Positions 9,713-18,594 of a DNA stretch of 64,000 nucleotides are shown one piece after another. Position 1 is the first letter of the stretch. Each line of letters starts with the position of its first letter. The notes under the pieces were generated by a model. It did not search any database, had not been told where the DNA came from, and worked only from the letters and a program-made list of their open reading frames with translations. The stretch is from Pseudomonas sp. Irchel s3f7 (GTDB taxonomy: Bacteria > Pseudomonadota > Gammaproteobacteria > Pseudomonadales > Pseudomonadaceae), in contig NZ_FYDO01000005.1 of the NCBI RefSeq assembly GCF_900187615.1, positions 62,001 through 126,000 of the forward strand. Reading direction: 5' to 3'. A program made the position numbers and the translations under genes.

Positions 9713-11220
9713 AGGGATTCCTCACCGTCTTCTTCTTGCAGGGCGTGCAGTGGCAGCGTGTTCTGGCTCAAGTTGCCGCGAACGGCCTGTTCCTGTTTCA
9801 ACAGGCGTTGGGCCTCGGCCAGCTGCGCAGGCGGCAGTTGGGTTTCGAGTGTTTGCGCAAGCTCGGTGGCTTGCGGGGTGTTCTGTGCCTTGGCCAATTG
9901 GCTGAAGACATAAGCGTTGAGCGGGTCAGGCTTGGTGCCTTTGCCTTGGGAGAACAGTTGGGCGATGGCGAAGTCGGCGCTGTTCTGGCCGTTGCGCGCA
10001 GCGGTCAGCAGATGGTCGAGGGCCTTCTGCGGATAGACCTTGCCCAGGTAGCCACGGCGGTAGATCTGGCCGAGGTAGTAATCGGCGGCGACTTCACGGC
10101 CGACGGCTTTCTGGAAATGTTCCTCGGCGACCTTGGCGTCGGCCGGGACCATTTTGCCTTCGTAGTAGAGTTTGCCCAGCAATAGCTCAGCGCGCGGTTG
10201 ATCGGCGGCGCGGCCGTTGTCGAGGTACTGCATCATCTGGTCGACATCGCCCAGTTCGGGGAAGTCGTAGAGCAGTTGCGCGAGGGTGACCCACGACGCC
10301 GGGTAGCCCGGGGCGATCGGTTCGAGCAGCGACTGCGCGGTCTTTTCGTCGGGCGTGCCCAGGGTCGAATCCGCGAGTACGCGGGCGACGCTGTCCACAC
10401 GTTGAGCGGACACAGTGCCGCGAGCATGACCGGCCTGCATCTGCTTGATCAGCTCGGCCTGTTGTTCAGGCTGGGCTTTTTTCTGATAGACCGTGGCCAG
10501 TTCGACGTAGCAGATGTCGGTGGTGTTGATCGCAGCTTTGCAGACCTTTTCCACGTCATCCAGATGCTGGTCGTAGGTGCCCTGAGTGCGATACAGCAGC
10601 ACTTGTGCCAGACCCGCTTCCGGCTTGCCTTCGGCGCGCCATTGGCTGATCTGCTGCTGGGCATTCACGTTGGGGAAGCTGTGCGGGTATTGCAGGTACA
10701 GCATCGCCAGCGGAATCAGCGTGTTGCCTTCGCCCGCGGCGGCGGCTTTTTTCAGCAGGGTTTCGGCTTCGTGCTGCTCAGCTTCGGTGGAACCGGGCTT
10801 GGCCACCAGCAGGCGACCCAGACGCGCCTGGGCACGCGACGAAACGCTGGCGGCGGCGCGGTAAGTCGCCTCGGCCTGTTTCATCTGTGCCGGGTCGCGG
10901 CTGTCGACCTGAATGTCGGCCATGCCGACCTGGGCTTCGCTGTAACCCAGGCTTGCCAATTGCTGGTAATTCGCCGCAGCGGTGGCGGTGTCGCCGCGCT
11001 TGAGCGCTTCGTTGGCCAAGCGTTGGTCGGGCAGACCGGCGCAACCGGCGAGGCTGACAGCCAATGCCAGCGAGCACACCACCAATCCCCTGTGGGAGCC
11101 AGCCTGCTGGCGATTCGCTTGACGCGGTTTTTCAGTTACACCGCAGTGATCCAATCGCTGGCAAGCCAGCTCCCACAGGGAATTCGGTGTTTTCAGGAGG
11201 CTGATGATAGTCACAGGCAT
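9709..11220 (-). CDS. algK: AlgK, outer-membrane TPR/Sel1-repeat lipoprotein, with a REPIN inside the 5' coding region
   Basis: The open frame of 503 codons encodes a TPR/Sel1-like lipoprotein scaffold for the AlgE pore (repeat units such as [20 protein letters not shown] and [15 protein letters not shown]). The lipobox LAGC falls at residue 60. Residues about 15-44 are translated from a REPIN, so if translation starts at 11220 (ATG) or 11214 (GTG, with GAGGA seven bases upstream) the signal peptide has an unusual n-region of about 45 residues. A start after the REPIN would have to use TTG or GTG just before the hydrophobic core ([16 protein letters not shown]), which lacks a charged n-region. 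The mature protein looks intact. Confidence 0.9.
   Translation of the reverse strand: MPVTIISLLKTPNSLWELACQRLDHCGVTEKPRQANRQQAGSHRGLVVCSLALAVSLAGCAGLPDQRLANEALKRGDTATAAANYQQLASLGYSEAQVGMADIQVDSRDPAQMKQAEATYRAAASVSSRAQARLGRLLVAKPGSTEAEQHEAETLLKKAAAAGEGNTLIPLAMLYLQYPHSFPNVNAQQQISQWRAEGKPEAGLAQVLLYRTQGTYDQHLDDVEKVCKAAINTTDICYVELATVYQKKAQPEQQAELIKQMQAGHARGTVSAQRVDSVARVLADSTLGTPDEKTAQSLLEPIAPGYPASWVTLAQLLYDFPELGDVDQMMQYLDNGRAADQPRAELLLGKLYYEGKMVPADAKVAEEHFQKAVGREVAADYYLGQIYRRGYLGKVYPQKALDHLLTAARNGQNSADFAIAQLFSQGKGTKPDPLNAYVFSQLAKAQNTPQATELAQTLETQLPPAQLAEAQRLLKQEQAVRGNLSQNTLPLHALQEEDGEESL
11090..11178. repeat. REPIN inside the 5' end of the algK reading frame
   Basis: Inverted pair: CTGTGGGAGCCAGCCTGCTGG on the left and CCAGCGATTGG-like sequence running into GGCAAGCCAGCTCCCACAG on the right, about 89 bp. 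It lies between the algK start codon and the lipobox-coding segment. The algK frame is open all the way through it. Confidence 0.9.
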
Positions 11221-11229
11221 GTCCTCGAC

Positions 11230-12399
11230 TTAAAGACCGGCAGCCATGGCTTTGTCGATCAGCCAGTTCAGGTTCGGGCCACGGTCGCTGCTCACTTCCA
11301 CCGGACGACCGGCGAGGTTGCTGTCCAGGGCTTCGTCAGGCTGGATCAGCACGCGGATATCGGAAGAAAGATCGGCGCTTTTCAGGCTGGTGCTGCTGAC
11401 GATCTTGCCGGTGCGGGTTTTGTCTTCACCGGCGATCTGGAAGCGCACTGCAGTGCCTGGCAATACGTCGCCGAACTGGCGATAGGAGAAGCGCGCTTCA
11501 ACGTTGGCTTCGGTGTTGCGTGGCACCAGTTGGAAGATCACGTCGCCCTTGCTGGCGTATTGACCGTTGGCGACCATTTGCTGGGCCACGGTGCAATCGC
11601 ACGGCGAAGTCAGGGTGCCGGTCATTTGCTTGCCGAACAGTTCTTCAACCTTGGCCGGGGCCAGTTGATCGTCTTGCAGATGGCCCTTGAGCACGTCGAG
11701 CATGCTGGTGCTGAACGTCGCCAGCGGGGCACCTTTGGCGGCTACGCCATCGGCTTTCACCAGACTTTGTACGGTGCCGTCACGGGGCATGGTGATGTTC
11801 ACGCCCTGCACGCTGACCAGGCCGGCCTGGGCATGGCTGACGAAGTACATGCCGTACACCGACTTGAAGATGAAACCGAATGCCGCAAGACCCACGATGA
11901 AAATGCCGAGACTGAAGGTCACGGCTTTCATGCGACCGAATGCGCTCATGCCATGGCCGCCATCCTTGCTCTTGCGTGCCTTGGTGAAGTTGTCGCGCTG
12001 CAGGGTCGCCAACACTTCGCCGATGCTGACGATGTCGCCGGCCAGGTGCGAAGTGATCAAGTGACGCAGGGTCGAAATGTCCCGTTGTTCCAGGTTCTGG
12101 AACTGGCAACCGGTGCGGCCGGTCTGGCTATCGAAGGAGCGGATCTGCAATTCGACATCCATGGCCAGGCCGAGGTTGTCGATCACGAATTGCATGCGAG
12201 CCTTGTACACCTCGCCCACCTTCAGGGGCAGTTGACCGGCGTTGAATGCCAGGCCACCGGCGGACAGATCGATAAGGCGGACTTCGACCGGTGTACGGTC
12301 AGGACCGAAGAAACGCAGCTTGGCCGGAATTTTCACGCGGGCGTGTTGGCGCTGGGCTTCAGATTCATGCACTACGTTGGCGTTGACGGCGGTATTCAT
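11230..12399 (-). CDS. alg44: Alg44, c-di-GMP-binding PilZ alginate polymerisation/export protein
   Basis: A 389-residue inner-membrane protein that activates alginate polymerisation with Alg8. The cytoplasmic N-terminal PilZ domain shows the c-di-GMP motifs RQHAR (R17, R21) and DLSAGG (D44, S46). One transmembrane segment lies at about 161-179. The periplasmic part resembles membrane-fusion proteins (paired lipoyl/barrel-sandwich segments around 200-330). The start has AGGAAAA upstream. It follows alg8 by 37 bases and precedes algK by nine. Confidence 0.96.
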   Translation of the reverse strand: MNTAVNANVVHESEAQRQHARVKIPAKLRFFGPDRTPVEVRLIDLSAGGLAFNAGQLPLKVGEVYKARMQFVIDNLGLAMDVELQIRSFDSQTGRTGCQFQNLEQRDISTLRHLITSHLAGDIVSIGEVLATLQRDNFTKARKSKDGGHGMSAFGRMKAVTFSLGIFIVGLAAFGFIFKSVYGMYFVSHAQAGLVSVQGVNITMPRDGTVQSLVKADGVAAKGAPLATFSTSMLDVLKGHLQDDQLAPAKVEELFGKQMTGTLTSPCDCTVAQQMVANGQYASKGDVIFQLVPRNTEANVEARFSYRQFGDVLPGTAVRFQIAGEDKTRTGKIVSSTSLKSADLSSDIRVLIQPDEALDSNLAGRPVEVSSDRGPNLNWLIDKAMAAGL

Positions 12400-12436
12400 A
12401 GGGGCGTTTTCCTGGTTAATTCAAAAAATGGGGCGG

Positions 12437-13918
12437 TCAGACCATCAACAGCAGCACGGCGACAAAAATGCTGCCGGCGGAGAAGGTCATGGTCCGAGAC
12501 GACCAGGTGTTGAACCAACGTTGAAAGCTGGCGAGATCACGGGTCAGAGAAGTGGGTTGGCGAGTCCAGGACTGTTGGTCGAGGCGGAAGAACACGTAGA
12601 TCTTCACCAGTGCACCGACGATCTGGTTGTAATAGAGAATCGCCGGGTAGGCCGGACCGATCCGGTGGCCGGAGCAGGACAGCAACAGGGTCAGGATCAG
12701 GCGAGTGATGCCGATCCACAGCAGGTACACCAGGATGAACGCGGTGCCGTACTTGAAGCTGGCGATCAGCGCCACAGTCAGGCCCAGCAGGGAGGTCCAC
12801 ATCGACACGCGCTGATCGAACAGCACCACCGAGGTGAACGCACCGAGGCGTTTAACCCCAAGACCGAGGGCGCGGGAGTTCTGCCGCAGGTTGTTGCCGT
12901 ACCAGCGGAACATCAGTTTGCGGCTGGCCTTGATAAAGCTCTTTTCCGGCGGATGTTCGACGGTGTTGATCGCGGCGTCGGGCACGTAGAAGGTGTCGTA
13001 GCCCAGGCGCATCAGGCTGAACCAGCTCGACTTGTCGTCGCCGGTCAGGAACTTGAAACGACCCAGGCGCCAGTGTTGCAGCGAGTCGCTTTCCACGTCG
13101 GCGATGAATTCCGGGTTGGTGACCACAGTGGCACGGAACACCGACATCCGACCGGTCATGGTCAGCACGCGCTTGGACAGGGCCATCGAGCACATGTTGA
13201 TGTGACGCTGGGCGAAACGTAGCTTGTGCCATTCGCTCATGATGTAGCCGCCGCGCACTTCGCAGAACTCGTTGGTGGTCAGGCCGCCGACATTGCCGAA
13301 CAGCTGGAACCACGGCACGGTCTTGCGCACGACGCCTTCGCCGAGCACGGTATCGCCGTCAATCACGGCCACCACGGCGCGGTCATCCGGCAGGTGACGG
13401 GAGATAGCGCGGAAACCGAAGGCCAGGCCATCGCGTTTGCCGGTGCCGGGAATGCGCACGAAGTCGAGCTTCACGTTGGCCGGCGGATTCATGCGTTTCC
13501 ACAGGCTTTTCACCAGCAGCTCATCGGACATTTCCACGATGGAGCAGACAATAGTGGTCGGCAGCCCGCAATCGATCGCTTCGCGGATCACCGAGCTGTA
13601 GACCTGCGCGGTGGTCAGGGCGTCAATACGGAAACTGGTGACCATCAGGAATACATGGGACGGGTCCGCCGCTTTACCCAGCTTGCGCACTTTGCGCCGC
13701 AGGTGCGGGTAGACCACGTACAGAAACAGCATGCCGCGCAGGAAGTGCGTGGCACCCATCGAGTAGCGCCAGATACCGACGATACCGATCAGGAAAATGA
13801 AGTCCTTCGACTCGGAGTCGAACGTGGACACAGGCAACGCCATGGCGATGCCCATCAGTAAACTTAGATAAAACAGCCAACCGGCGGCCTGAAGTAGGCC
13901 GTGCTTTAGCCTGTGCAT
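12437..13918 (-). CDS. alg8: Alg8, alginate glycosyltransferase (polymerase)
   Basis: A 493-residue inner-membrane family 2 glycosyltransferase that polymerises GDP-mannuronate. The start [14 protein letters not shown] (ATG complement of 13916-13918) has TAGGA eight bases upstream; the frame runs 11 codons further without support. Hydrophobic segments flank a cytoplasmic GT2 domain with an acidic motif ([10 protein letters not shown]), TGDDKSSW and an RW element in [10 protein letters not shown]. Activity depends on Alg44 and c-di-GMP in the known system. Confidence 0.95.
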   Translation of the reverse strand: MHRLKHGLLQAAGWLFYLSLLMGIAMALPVSTFDSESKDFIFLIGIVGIWRYSMGATHFLRGMLFLYVVYPHLRRKVRKLGKAADPSHVFLMVTSFRIDALTTAQVYSSVIREAIDCGLPTTIVCSIVEMSDELLVKSLWKRMNPPANVKLDFVRIPGTGKRDGLAFGFRAISRHLPDDRAVVAVIDGDTVLGEGVVRKTVPWFQLFGNVGGLTTNEFCEVRGGYIMSEWHKLRFAQRHINMCSMALSKRVLTMTGRMSVFRATVVTNPEFIADVESDSLQHWRLGRFKFLTGDDKSSWFSLMRLGYDTFYVPDAAINTVEHPPEKSFIKASRKLMFRWYGNNLRQNSRALGLGVKRLGAFTSVVLFDQRVSMWTSLLGLTVALIASFKYGTAFILVYLLWIGITRLILTLLLSCSGHRIGPAYPAILYYNQIVGALVKIYVFFRLDQQSWTRQPTSLTRDLASFQRWFNTWSSRTMTFSAGSIFVAVLLLMV

Positions 13919-13939
13919 AATCGGAATCCTAAAGTCAGT

Positions 13940-14011
13940 TGCAAGCCCCAAGCTTCAAGCCCCAAGCGAGGAGCTTTGAACTTGCGGCTTGGAGCTTGAA
14001 GCTTGCGGCTG
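13940..14011. repeat. AAGCTTCAAG-type palindromic repeat between algD and alg8
   Basis: A run of alternating GCAAGCCCCAAGCTTCAAGC and its complement (GGAGCTTGAAGCTTGCGGCT) around the core GAGCTTTGAACTTGC. It differs from the GTAGGAGC/GTGGGAGC REP family. A related copy with the same GCTTTGAACTTGC core lies at 56608-56692 between hom and thrC. Confidence 0.75.
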
Positions 14012-14013
14012 CT

Positions 14014-15330
14014 TTACCAGCAGATACCTTCAGTCCGGCCAGTCACGCTGGTGGCCTTGGACATGAAGCCGACCAGGTCGATCACTTGCTTGCCGTGAGG
14101 AACGTCCAGCACCAGGGCGCGGAATTTCTCGTCACGGTTGCCGAGGATGATCACGTCGGAGTTGTTGATCACCGCGTCGAAATCGGAATTGAGCAAGGAC
14201 GAGACGTGCGGGATCTTCGACTCGATGTAGTCCTTGTTCGCGCCATGAACGCGGGCGTATTCGACGTTGCTGTCGTAGATGCTCAGGTCGTAGCCCTTGC
14301 CGATCAGCATTTCCGCCAGGTCCACCAGCGGGCTTTCGCGCAGGTCGTCGGTGCCGGCCTTGAAGCTCAAGCCCAACAGGGCAACTTTGCGTTTGTCGTG
14401 GCTTTCAACGATGTCGAAGGCGTTCTGCACCTGGGATTCGTTGCTAGGCATCAGCGAGTTGAGCAGCGGCGCTGCCACGTCCAGGGAACCGGCACGGTAG
14501 GTCAGGGCGCGCACATCTTTCGGCAGGCACGAACCGCCGAACGCAAAGCCTGGGCGCATGTAGTACTGGGACAGGTTGAGGGTCTTGTCCTGGCAGACCA
14601 CGTCCATCACTTCGCGACCGTCGACGCCGACAGCCTTGGCGATGTTGCCGATCTCGTTGGCGAAGGTCACCTTGGTGGCGTGCCAGACGTTGCAGGTGTA
14701 CTTGATCATCTCGGCGACGGCGATGTCCTTGCGGATGATCGGAGCGTCGAGTTCTTCGTACAGCGATTGCAGAACATCGCCCGAGGCCTTGTCGAACTCG
14801 CCGATGACGGTCATTGGCGGTTGGTCGTAGTCGGCGATGGCGGTGCTTTCGCGCAGGAACTCAGGGTTTACGGCGACGCCGAAATCGACGCCGGCTTTTT
14901 TGCCGGAGCAGTCTTCGAGAATCGGGATGACCACATTGGCCACGGTGCCCGGCAACACGGTGCTGCGCACCACGATGGTGTGGCGGGTGGATTTGTCACG
15001 CAGGACAAAACCGATCTCGCGGCACACGGCTTCGATGTAGTTCAGTTCCAGGTCGCCGTTCTTCTTGCTCGGCGTGCCGACGCAGATCATCGACAGGTCG
15101 GTGTCACGAATCGCCTCGGCGAAGTTGGTGGTGCCACGCAGGCGACCGGTCTGGATACCTTGCGCCAGAAGTTCACCCAGGCCTGGTTCAACGATCGGCG
15201 ATTTACCGGCATTGATCATATCGATCTTGTCTTTGGCAACATCGACGCCAACGACGTCATGGCCCCGTGCAGACAGGCAACCGGCGCAGACTGCGCCAAC
15301 GTAACCCAAACCAAATATGCTGATGCGCAT
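14014..15330 (-). CDS. algD: AlgD, GDP-mannose 6-dehydrogenase
   Basis: A 438-residue cytoplasmic enzyme that oxidises GDP-mannose to GDP-mannuronate with two NAD+, the committed step of alginate synthesis. The N-terminal Rossmann motif is FGLGYVGAVCAG. The catalytic cysteine is C268 in FAFGGSCLPKD. UDP-glucose/GDP-mannose dehydrogenase central and C-terminal domains follow. AGAGGT precedes the ATG. It is the first gene of the operon, and its promoter region lies in the 820 bases upstream. Confidence 0.97.
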   Translation of the reverse strand: MRISIFGLGYVGAVCAGCLSARGHDVVGVDVAKDKIDMINAGKSPIVEPGLGELLAQGIQTGRLRGTTNFAEAIRDTDLSMICVGTPSKKNGDLELNYIEAVCREIGFVLRDKSTRHTIVVRSTVLPGTVANVVIPILEDCSGKKAGVDFGVAVNPEFLRESTAIADYDQPPMTVIGEFDKASGDVLQSLYEELDAPIIRKDIAVAEMIKYTCNVWHATKVTFANEIGNIAKAVGVDGREVMDVVCQDKTLNLSQYYMRPGFAFGGSCLPKDVRALTYRAGSLDVAAPLLNSLMPSNESQVQNAFDIVESHDKRKVALLGLSFKAGTDDLRESPLVDLAEMLIGKGYDLSIYDSNVEYARVHGANKDYIESKIPHVSSLLNSDFDAVINNSDVIILGNRDEKFRALVLDVPHGKQVIDLVGFMSKATSVTGRTEGICW

Positions 15331-15406
15331 CGCAATTACCTCTCTGTTATCAAGACTGTATTCAACGAGCCATTAGATGGCCGGAATTAATGGTATTCAG
15401 CGTTCA

Positions 15407-15423
15407 AAGTGCACTCACAAGTG
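15407..15423. promoter_or_regulatory. AAGTGCACTCA element, copy 1
   Basis: AAGTGCACTCACAAGTG contains the perfect 8-bp palindrome AGTGCACT. It lies 77 bases upstream of the algD start and is repeated at 15480-15495. It is a candidate operator with no assigned protein. Confidence 0.35.
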
Positions 15424-15460
15424 CGGCTAACAGGCACAACAATGCCCGGTGTTGGCATAT

Positions 15461-15467
15461 AAGTTCC
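15461..15467 (-). promoter_or_regulatory. GGAACTT box resembling an AlgU (sigma-22) -35 element
   Basis: On the minus strand the sequence reads GGAACTTATATGCC, an exact match to the -35 hexamer of AlgU promoters. However, 16-17 bases further there is only CATTG/ATTGT, a poor -10 (expected near TCTGA), so this may be a partial or non-functional site. It would give a leader of about 100 bases, whereas known algD leaders are longer. Confidence 0.25.
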
Positions 15468-15479
15468 GAGTGTCTAAAT

Positions 15480-15495
15480 AAGTGCACTCAAAGTG
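15480..15495. promoter_or_regulatory. AAGTGCACTCA element, copy 2
   Basis: AAGTGCACTCAAAGTG repeats copy 1 in direct orientation. The palindromic cores AGTGCACT begin 73 bases apart (15408 and 15481), about seven helical turns, and flank the GGAACTT box. Confidence 0.35.
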
Positions 15496-15639
15496 TGCGC
15501 AACCAGGTCTTATTGTTATGGCTTGCCCTGTTATGCAGCCGTTGGTCCTTTGGAAAAGGTGCCGGCGTACAAATCTTGCGCGCTCGATGTCAGGCCGAAA
15601 GCCCGTGGATCAAGCGGTTGGGTGCTCTGGCGAGCACGT

Positions 15640-15678
15640 CTATAGGGGCGCTGCCTTGGCGGTGCAGGGGATAGTCAT
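15640..15678 (-). CDS. Possible 12-residue leader ORF upstream of algD
   Basis: ATG (complement of 15676-15678) opens MTIPCTAKAAPL and stops at TAG. It is preceded, nine bases upstream, by the very strong ribosome site GGAGAGGAG. It lies about 310 bases before the algD start, where a long algD leader would be transcribed. A second short frame (MMERRYAI) ends in the ATGA overlapping this start. Nothing proves translation; the strength and placement of the ribosome site are the only evidence. Confidence 0.3.
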   Translation of the reverse strand: MTIPCTAKAAPL

Positions 15679-16150
15679 ATTGCGTATCTCCTCTCCATCA
15701 TGTGTTGTTCACGTCAGGTAATGATCCGCGAAAGTTGGTGTTGTAACTTCGCTATATCAATCACTTCTCTGGGTAAGTTATCTCGTACATGTTCGGCGAG
15801 AATCGTTACCGGTGGTATGAGCGGCGCATTTGGACATAGTTCCAGTCCGTCCATCGCGAAATCTGAAATTTCTTGAAATATTGAGAAAGATGGCACTGCT
15901 CTCATATTGATAGCACGTGCCGTTTCGCCCTTTATATATAGGCGGATAATGGAAGTGGATAGTTTTTTGCCACTACCGTTAGAAAATGTCAGTGCCACTA
16001 CAGAAAAAAATGCTTGAAGTCGAGTGAAACTAAAGTCAGAAATCCGATCGATAGTTTATTGGCGTCAATGGGTTGGCGATCAGGAGGGGGTTGTCGGAGG
16101 GGCAATGGGTGTCGCACGAGGGGTTTGCCCCCGTGCGTCAGGTCGCTAAA

Positions 16151-16930
16151 TCACTCCGGCGCGTGATCGCGCAGGAACACCAGATTGTCGGGTTTAGACT
16201 GTTCGGCGCTGTAGCGATAGCCTTGTACATCGAACTGCTTGAGGGCGGCCGGGTCGTTGATGCGCTCCTCGATAACGAAGCGGCTCATCAGGCCCCGGGC
16301 CTTTTTCGCGTAGAAACTGATGATCTTGTACTGGCCGTTCTTCAGGTCCTTGAATTCGGTGTTGATGATCCGCGCATTGAGAGCGCTGCGTTTGACCGCC
16401 GAGAAGTACTCGTTGGAGGCCAGGTTAAGCAGCACGTCGTCACCCTGGTCCGCCAGGGCTTCATTCAACCATTCGCTGATACGCGTGCCCCAGAACGCAT
16501 ACAGATCCTTGCCCCGGGCGTTGGCCAGTTTGGTGCCCATTTCCAGGCGATACGGCATCATCAGGTCCAGTGGACGCAGCAAGCCGTACAGGCCCGAGAG
16601 CATGCGCAAATGTTGCTGGGCGTAATCGAAATCGGCTTCGCTGAGGGTTTGCGCATTCATGCCGGTGTACACATCGCCCTTGAATGCCAGCAGCGCCTGC
16701 TTGGCGTTTTCCGGGGTGAACGCGGGCGTCCAGCTGCCGAAACGCGCGGCGTTGAGGCCGCCGATCTTGTCGGAGACGTGCATCAACTCGCTGATCTGCG
16801 CCGGGGTCAGCTCGCGCAATAGCAGGATCAGTTCCTGGGAATGGTCGAGGTACTGCGGCTGGGTGAAGCGCTGGGTCGCCGGCGGTGTTTCATAGTCGAG
16901 GGTCTTGGCGGGTGAAATCACCATCAGCAT
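16151..16930 (-). CDS. yaaA: YaaA family peroxide-stress protein
   Basis: A 259-residue cytoplasmic YaaA/UPF0246 protein; in E. coli the family lowers intracellular iron and protects DNA during peroxide stress. The typical N-terminus [14 protein letters not shown] and family motifs ([28 protein letters not shown]) are present. The start has AAAGGAG six bases upstream, so the longer frame beginning at 17191 is rejected. It is divergent from the deacetylase-like gene. Confidence 0.93.
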   Translation of the reverse strand: MLMVISPAKTLDYETPPATQRFTQPQYLDHSQELILLLRELTPAQISELMHVSDKIGGLNAARFGSWTPAFTPENAKQALLAFKGDVYTGMNAQTLSEADFDYAQQHLRMLSGLYGLLRPLDLMMPYRLEMGTKLANARGKDLYAFWGTRISEWLNEALADQGDDVLLNLASNEYFSAVKRSALNARIINTEFKDLKNGQYKIISFYAKKARGLMSRFVIEERINDPAALKQFDVQGYRYSAEQSKPDNLVFLRDHAPE

Positions 16931-17046
16931 GAAGTCGTCTCCTTTAATCGTGGCGGCGATTCTAGGGGGTTGTTCGTGTTGACTCCAGCTATGAGCGTGA
17001 TAGGTGATCGGTGGTGTCATGGGACGAGAGAAGTACGCCGATCCCC

Positions 17047-17083
17047 GTAGGAGCTGTCGAGCGCAGCGAGGCTGCGATCTTTT
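17047..17083. repeat. Single REP-like palindrome
   Basis: GTAGGAGCTGTCGAGCGCAGCGAGGCTGCGATCTTTT shares GGCTGCGATCTTTT with the inverted repeat at 51372-51437. It lies between the divergent yaaA and deacetylase-like genes, just upstream of the latter. Confidence 0.6.
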
Positions 17084-17133
17084 GAGCTTCCCGCGATATA
17101 GTGCCGCGCGGGTTTTGTTATGGAGACATCCCT

Positions 17134-18258
17134 TTGCGTATCGTTTTATTCCTCTCGGCCTGGCTGTTGAGTTTCGGCGCCCTGGCGGCACCGGGCGATG
17201 TGGCGACGCTTGATCGCAGCACCTGGCCAGAACAGCTCAACAACCCGACGCTGTTCGACGTGGCCTCGCGCGCTGAAATCCTCATGTTCGCCCGTGTGCT
17301 GCTGGCCAGCGAGTCAGTGGATGAACGGGCACTGGCCCAGCGTCTGGGCTTGCGCACGCTCAACATGGAATCGGTCAACCGTGTCCGCCAACGCCTGTGG
17401 CAACGCCTGCTCTCCAGCTACAACTTCGCCCAGCAAAGCTGCGATCAGGACGCCTCGTTCTGTTTTCTGGTCGAAGACATGCCCACCCTGCGCGAGCAGG
17501 CCGCCAAGTTTCAGCTCGGCGATGACAGCTACTACATCAAATGGGCAGAGCCGAGCCGGCTGTTCCATACCCAATACCTGGACGAGCAGTTGCGCAAGGC
17601 TGCGCTGTTTCCGCAGACCAGCAGCGAAGTCGATCGTTTTGGCGACTTTGAGCGCAACGGCGACGCGATGCATGACCGGCTGTTTTTGCTGACCTTCGAC
17701 AGTGCCGCCAATGCCGTACCGGACAATACCGGTTGGGTCACCGAGTACCTGCGCAAGTCGAACATCAATGGGACATTCTTCGTCCTCGGCAAAGATGTTC
17801 AGGCCCGTTTGGCTGAGGGCTCAGTGGCCGGCCTGCAATCCACGTACTCAACGCAATGCGTGGGCGTGCAGGGCTGGGAGTTTCGCTCCCACAGCCATTG
17901 GCAGGACTGGCAGGACTCGGTACGGCGCAGCGCTGACCTTGTGAAAAGCAAATTGCCGGAGAACTTCGTACCGCTGTTTCGTCCGCCCGATGCTCAGCGT
18001 CGTGCCGATGCCGAGGTTTTTTTCAGGACTCAGGGCTTGCAGGTGGCGCTGTGGGACATCGACGCCCAGGACGGCGCCGGCAAGCTCAAGGGCAACCAGA
18101 GTGCGCAGCGGGTGCTGACCCTGATGCTGCTGTGGCGTCACGGCGTGATCAATTTCAATGTGAAGCAGGAGGGGGTGAAGACGGCCTTGCCCTGGTTGGT
18201 CGCGCAAACGGCGCCCGTCGGGATCGGTTGGGAGGATTGTCAGGACGCGTTTCGCTGA
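17134..18258 (+). CDS. Secreted polysaccharide-deacetylase-like protein with degenerate NodB motifs
   Basis: A 374-residue protein with a signal peptide ([18 protein letters not shown]) and a C-terminal NodB-homology-like domain. The start is taken as TTG at 17134 because GGAGA lies seven bases upstream; a GTG at 17101 is the alternative. Motifs are altered: LLTFDSAAN where TFDDG is usual, RSHSHWQDW in place of H-T-x-x-H, LFRPPDAQ for the RPP motif, LWDID for motif 4, and INFNV where LxH is expected. The fold assignment is moderately secure; deacetylase activity is doubtful. The N-terminal 170 residues are helical with no recognised domain. Confidence 0.7.
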   Translation: MRIVLFLSAWLLSFGALAAPGDVATLDRSTWPEQLNNPTLFDVASRAEILMFARVLLASESVDERALAQRLGLRTLNMESVNRVRQRLWQRLLSSYNFAQQSCDQDASFCFLVEDMPTLREQAAKFQLGDDSYYIKWAEPSRLFHTQYLDEQLRKAALFPQTSSEVDRFGDFERNGDAMHDRLFLLTFDSAANAVPDNTGWVTEYLRKSNINGTFFVLGKDVQARLAEGSVAGLQSTYSTQCVGVQGWEFRSHSHWQDWQDSVRRSADLVKSKLPENFVPLFRPPDAQRRADAEVFFRTQGLQVALWDIDAQDGAGKLKGNQSAQRVLTLMLLWRHGVINFNVKQEGVKTALPWLVAQTAPVGIGWEDCQDAFR

Positions 18259-18594
18259 AAACGACGAAAGCCCGTAAACATTGGGTAATTGGCGATTTTG
18301 GTGGGGATTTTGTTGCAGGTTGATCTCCGACTGTAAACGGGTGATGGCAGCTCGCCAAGTGCTATTGGTCAATCTGCAAAATAAACTTCAAAAAAACGTC
18401 AAAGTACTTTTTTCTGTCACACGTTTTGGAGTATTACGAAGACAGACCGCCGAAACCTGCAACACAGGTGGCGTCTTCCAAGACCCTACTTGTGTGCAGT
18501 TCACTTGAGTCCTCGCAGGTGAATTCGGCAGTCACTTCGAGGCGCAGCACCGTCAAGGTATTGCGTCGAATGGCTCCCACAAAGGTGACCGAGT
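18259..18594. other. 336-base gap before phoH, with a structured palindrome
   Basis: No gene is visible. At 18438-18478 there is a segmented inverted repeat: GAAGAC pairs with GTCTTC, GCC with GGC and ACCTG with CAGGT, with all bulges on the left arm and loop CAACA. An A-rich stretch (AAACTTCAAAAAAACG) precedes it. This could be part of the phoH leader or the end of the upstream transcript; no T-run follows it. Confidence 0.5.

Larger units (their letters stand above)
15331..16150. promoter_or_regulatory. Long algD upstream / leader region
   Basis: These 820 bases separate algD from yaaA and are visibly richer in A+T than the surrounding genes. They hold two copies of an AAGTGCACTCA element, a GGAACTT box read on the minus strand, a 12-codon leader ORF with a strong ribosome site (15640-15678), and a hairpin at about 16112-16134 (GCACG-aGGGG-tttg-CCCCCGTGC) after yaaA. 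Known algD genes have long leaders and depend on AlgU, AlgR and AmrZ; which sites act here cannot be decided by eye. Confidence 0.6.

Noticed and set aside
8261..9913. Long plus-strand frames opposite algE and algK (and similar ones opposite algJ, algI, algX and algG)
   Set aside because: They mirror the codon structure of the real alginate genes, contain low-complexity V/A/Q/R-rich sequence and have no domain signatures.
9709..11220. algK considered a pseudogene because of the REPIN
   Set aside because: The frame remains open through the element, and the lipobox and whole mature protein are intact, so loss of function cannot be claimed.
15714..15998. A 94-codon minus-strand frame starting GTG upstream of algD
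   Set aside because: No ribosome site, no recognisable domain and unusual codons; it lies in the A+T-rich regulatory region. It may still be worth a search because no better gene occupies the interval.
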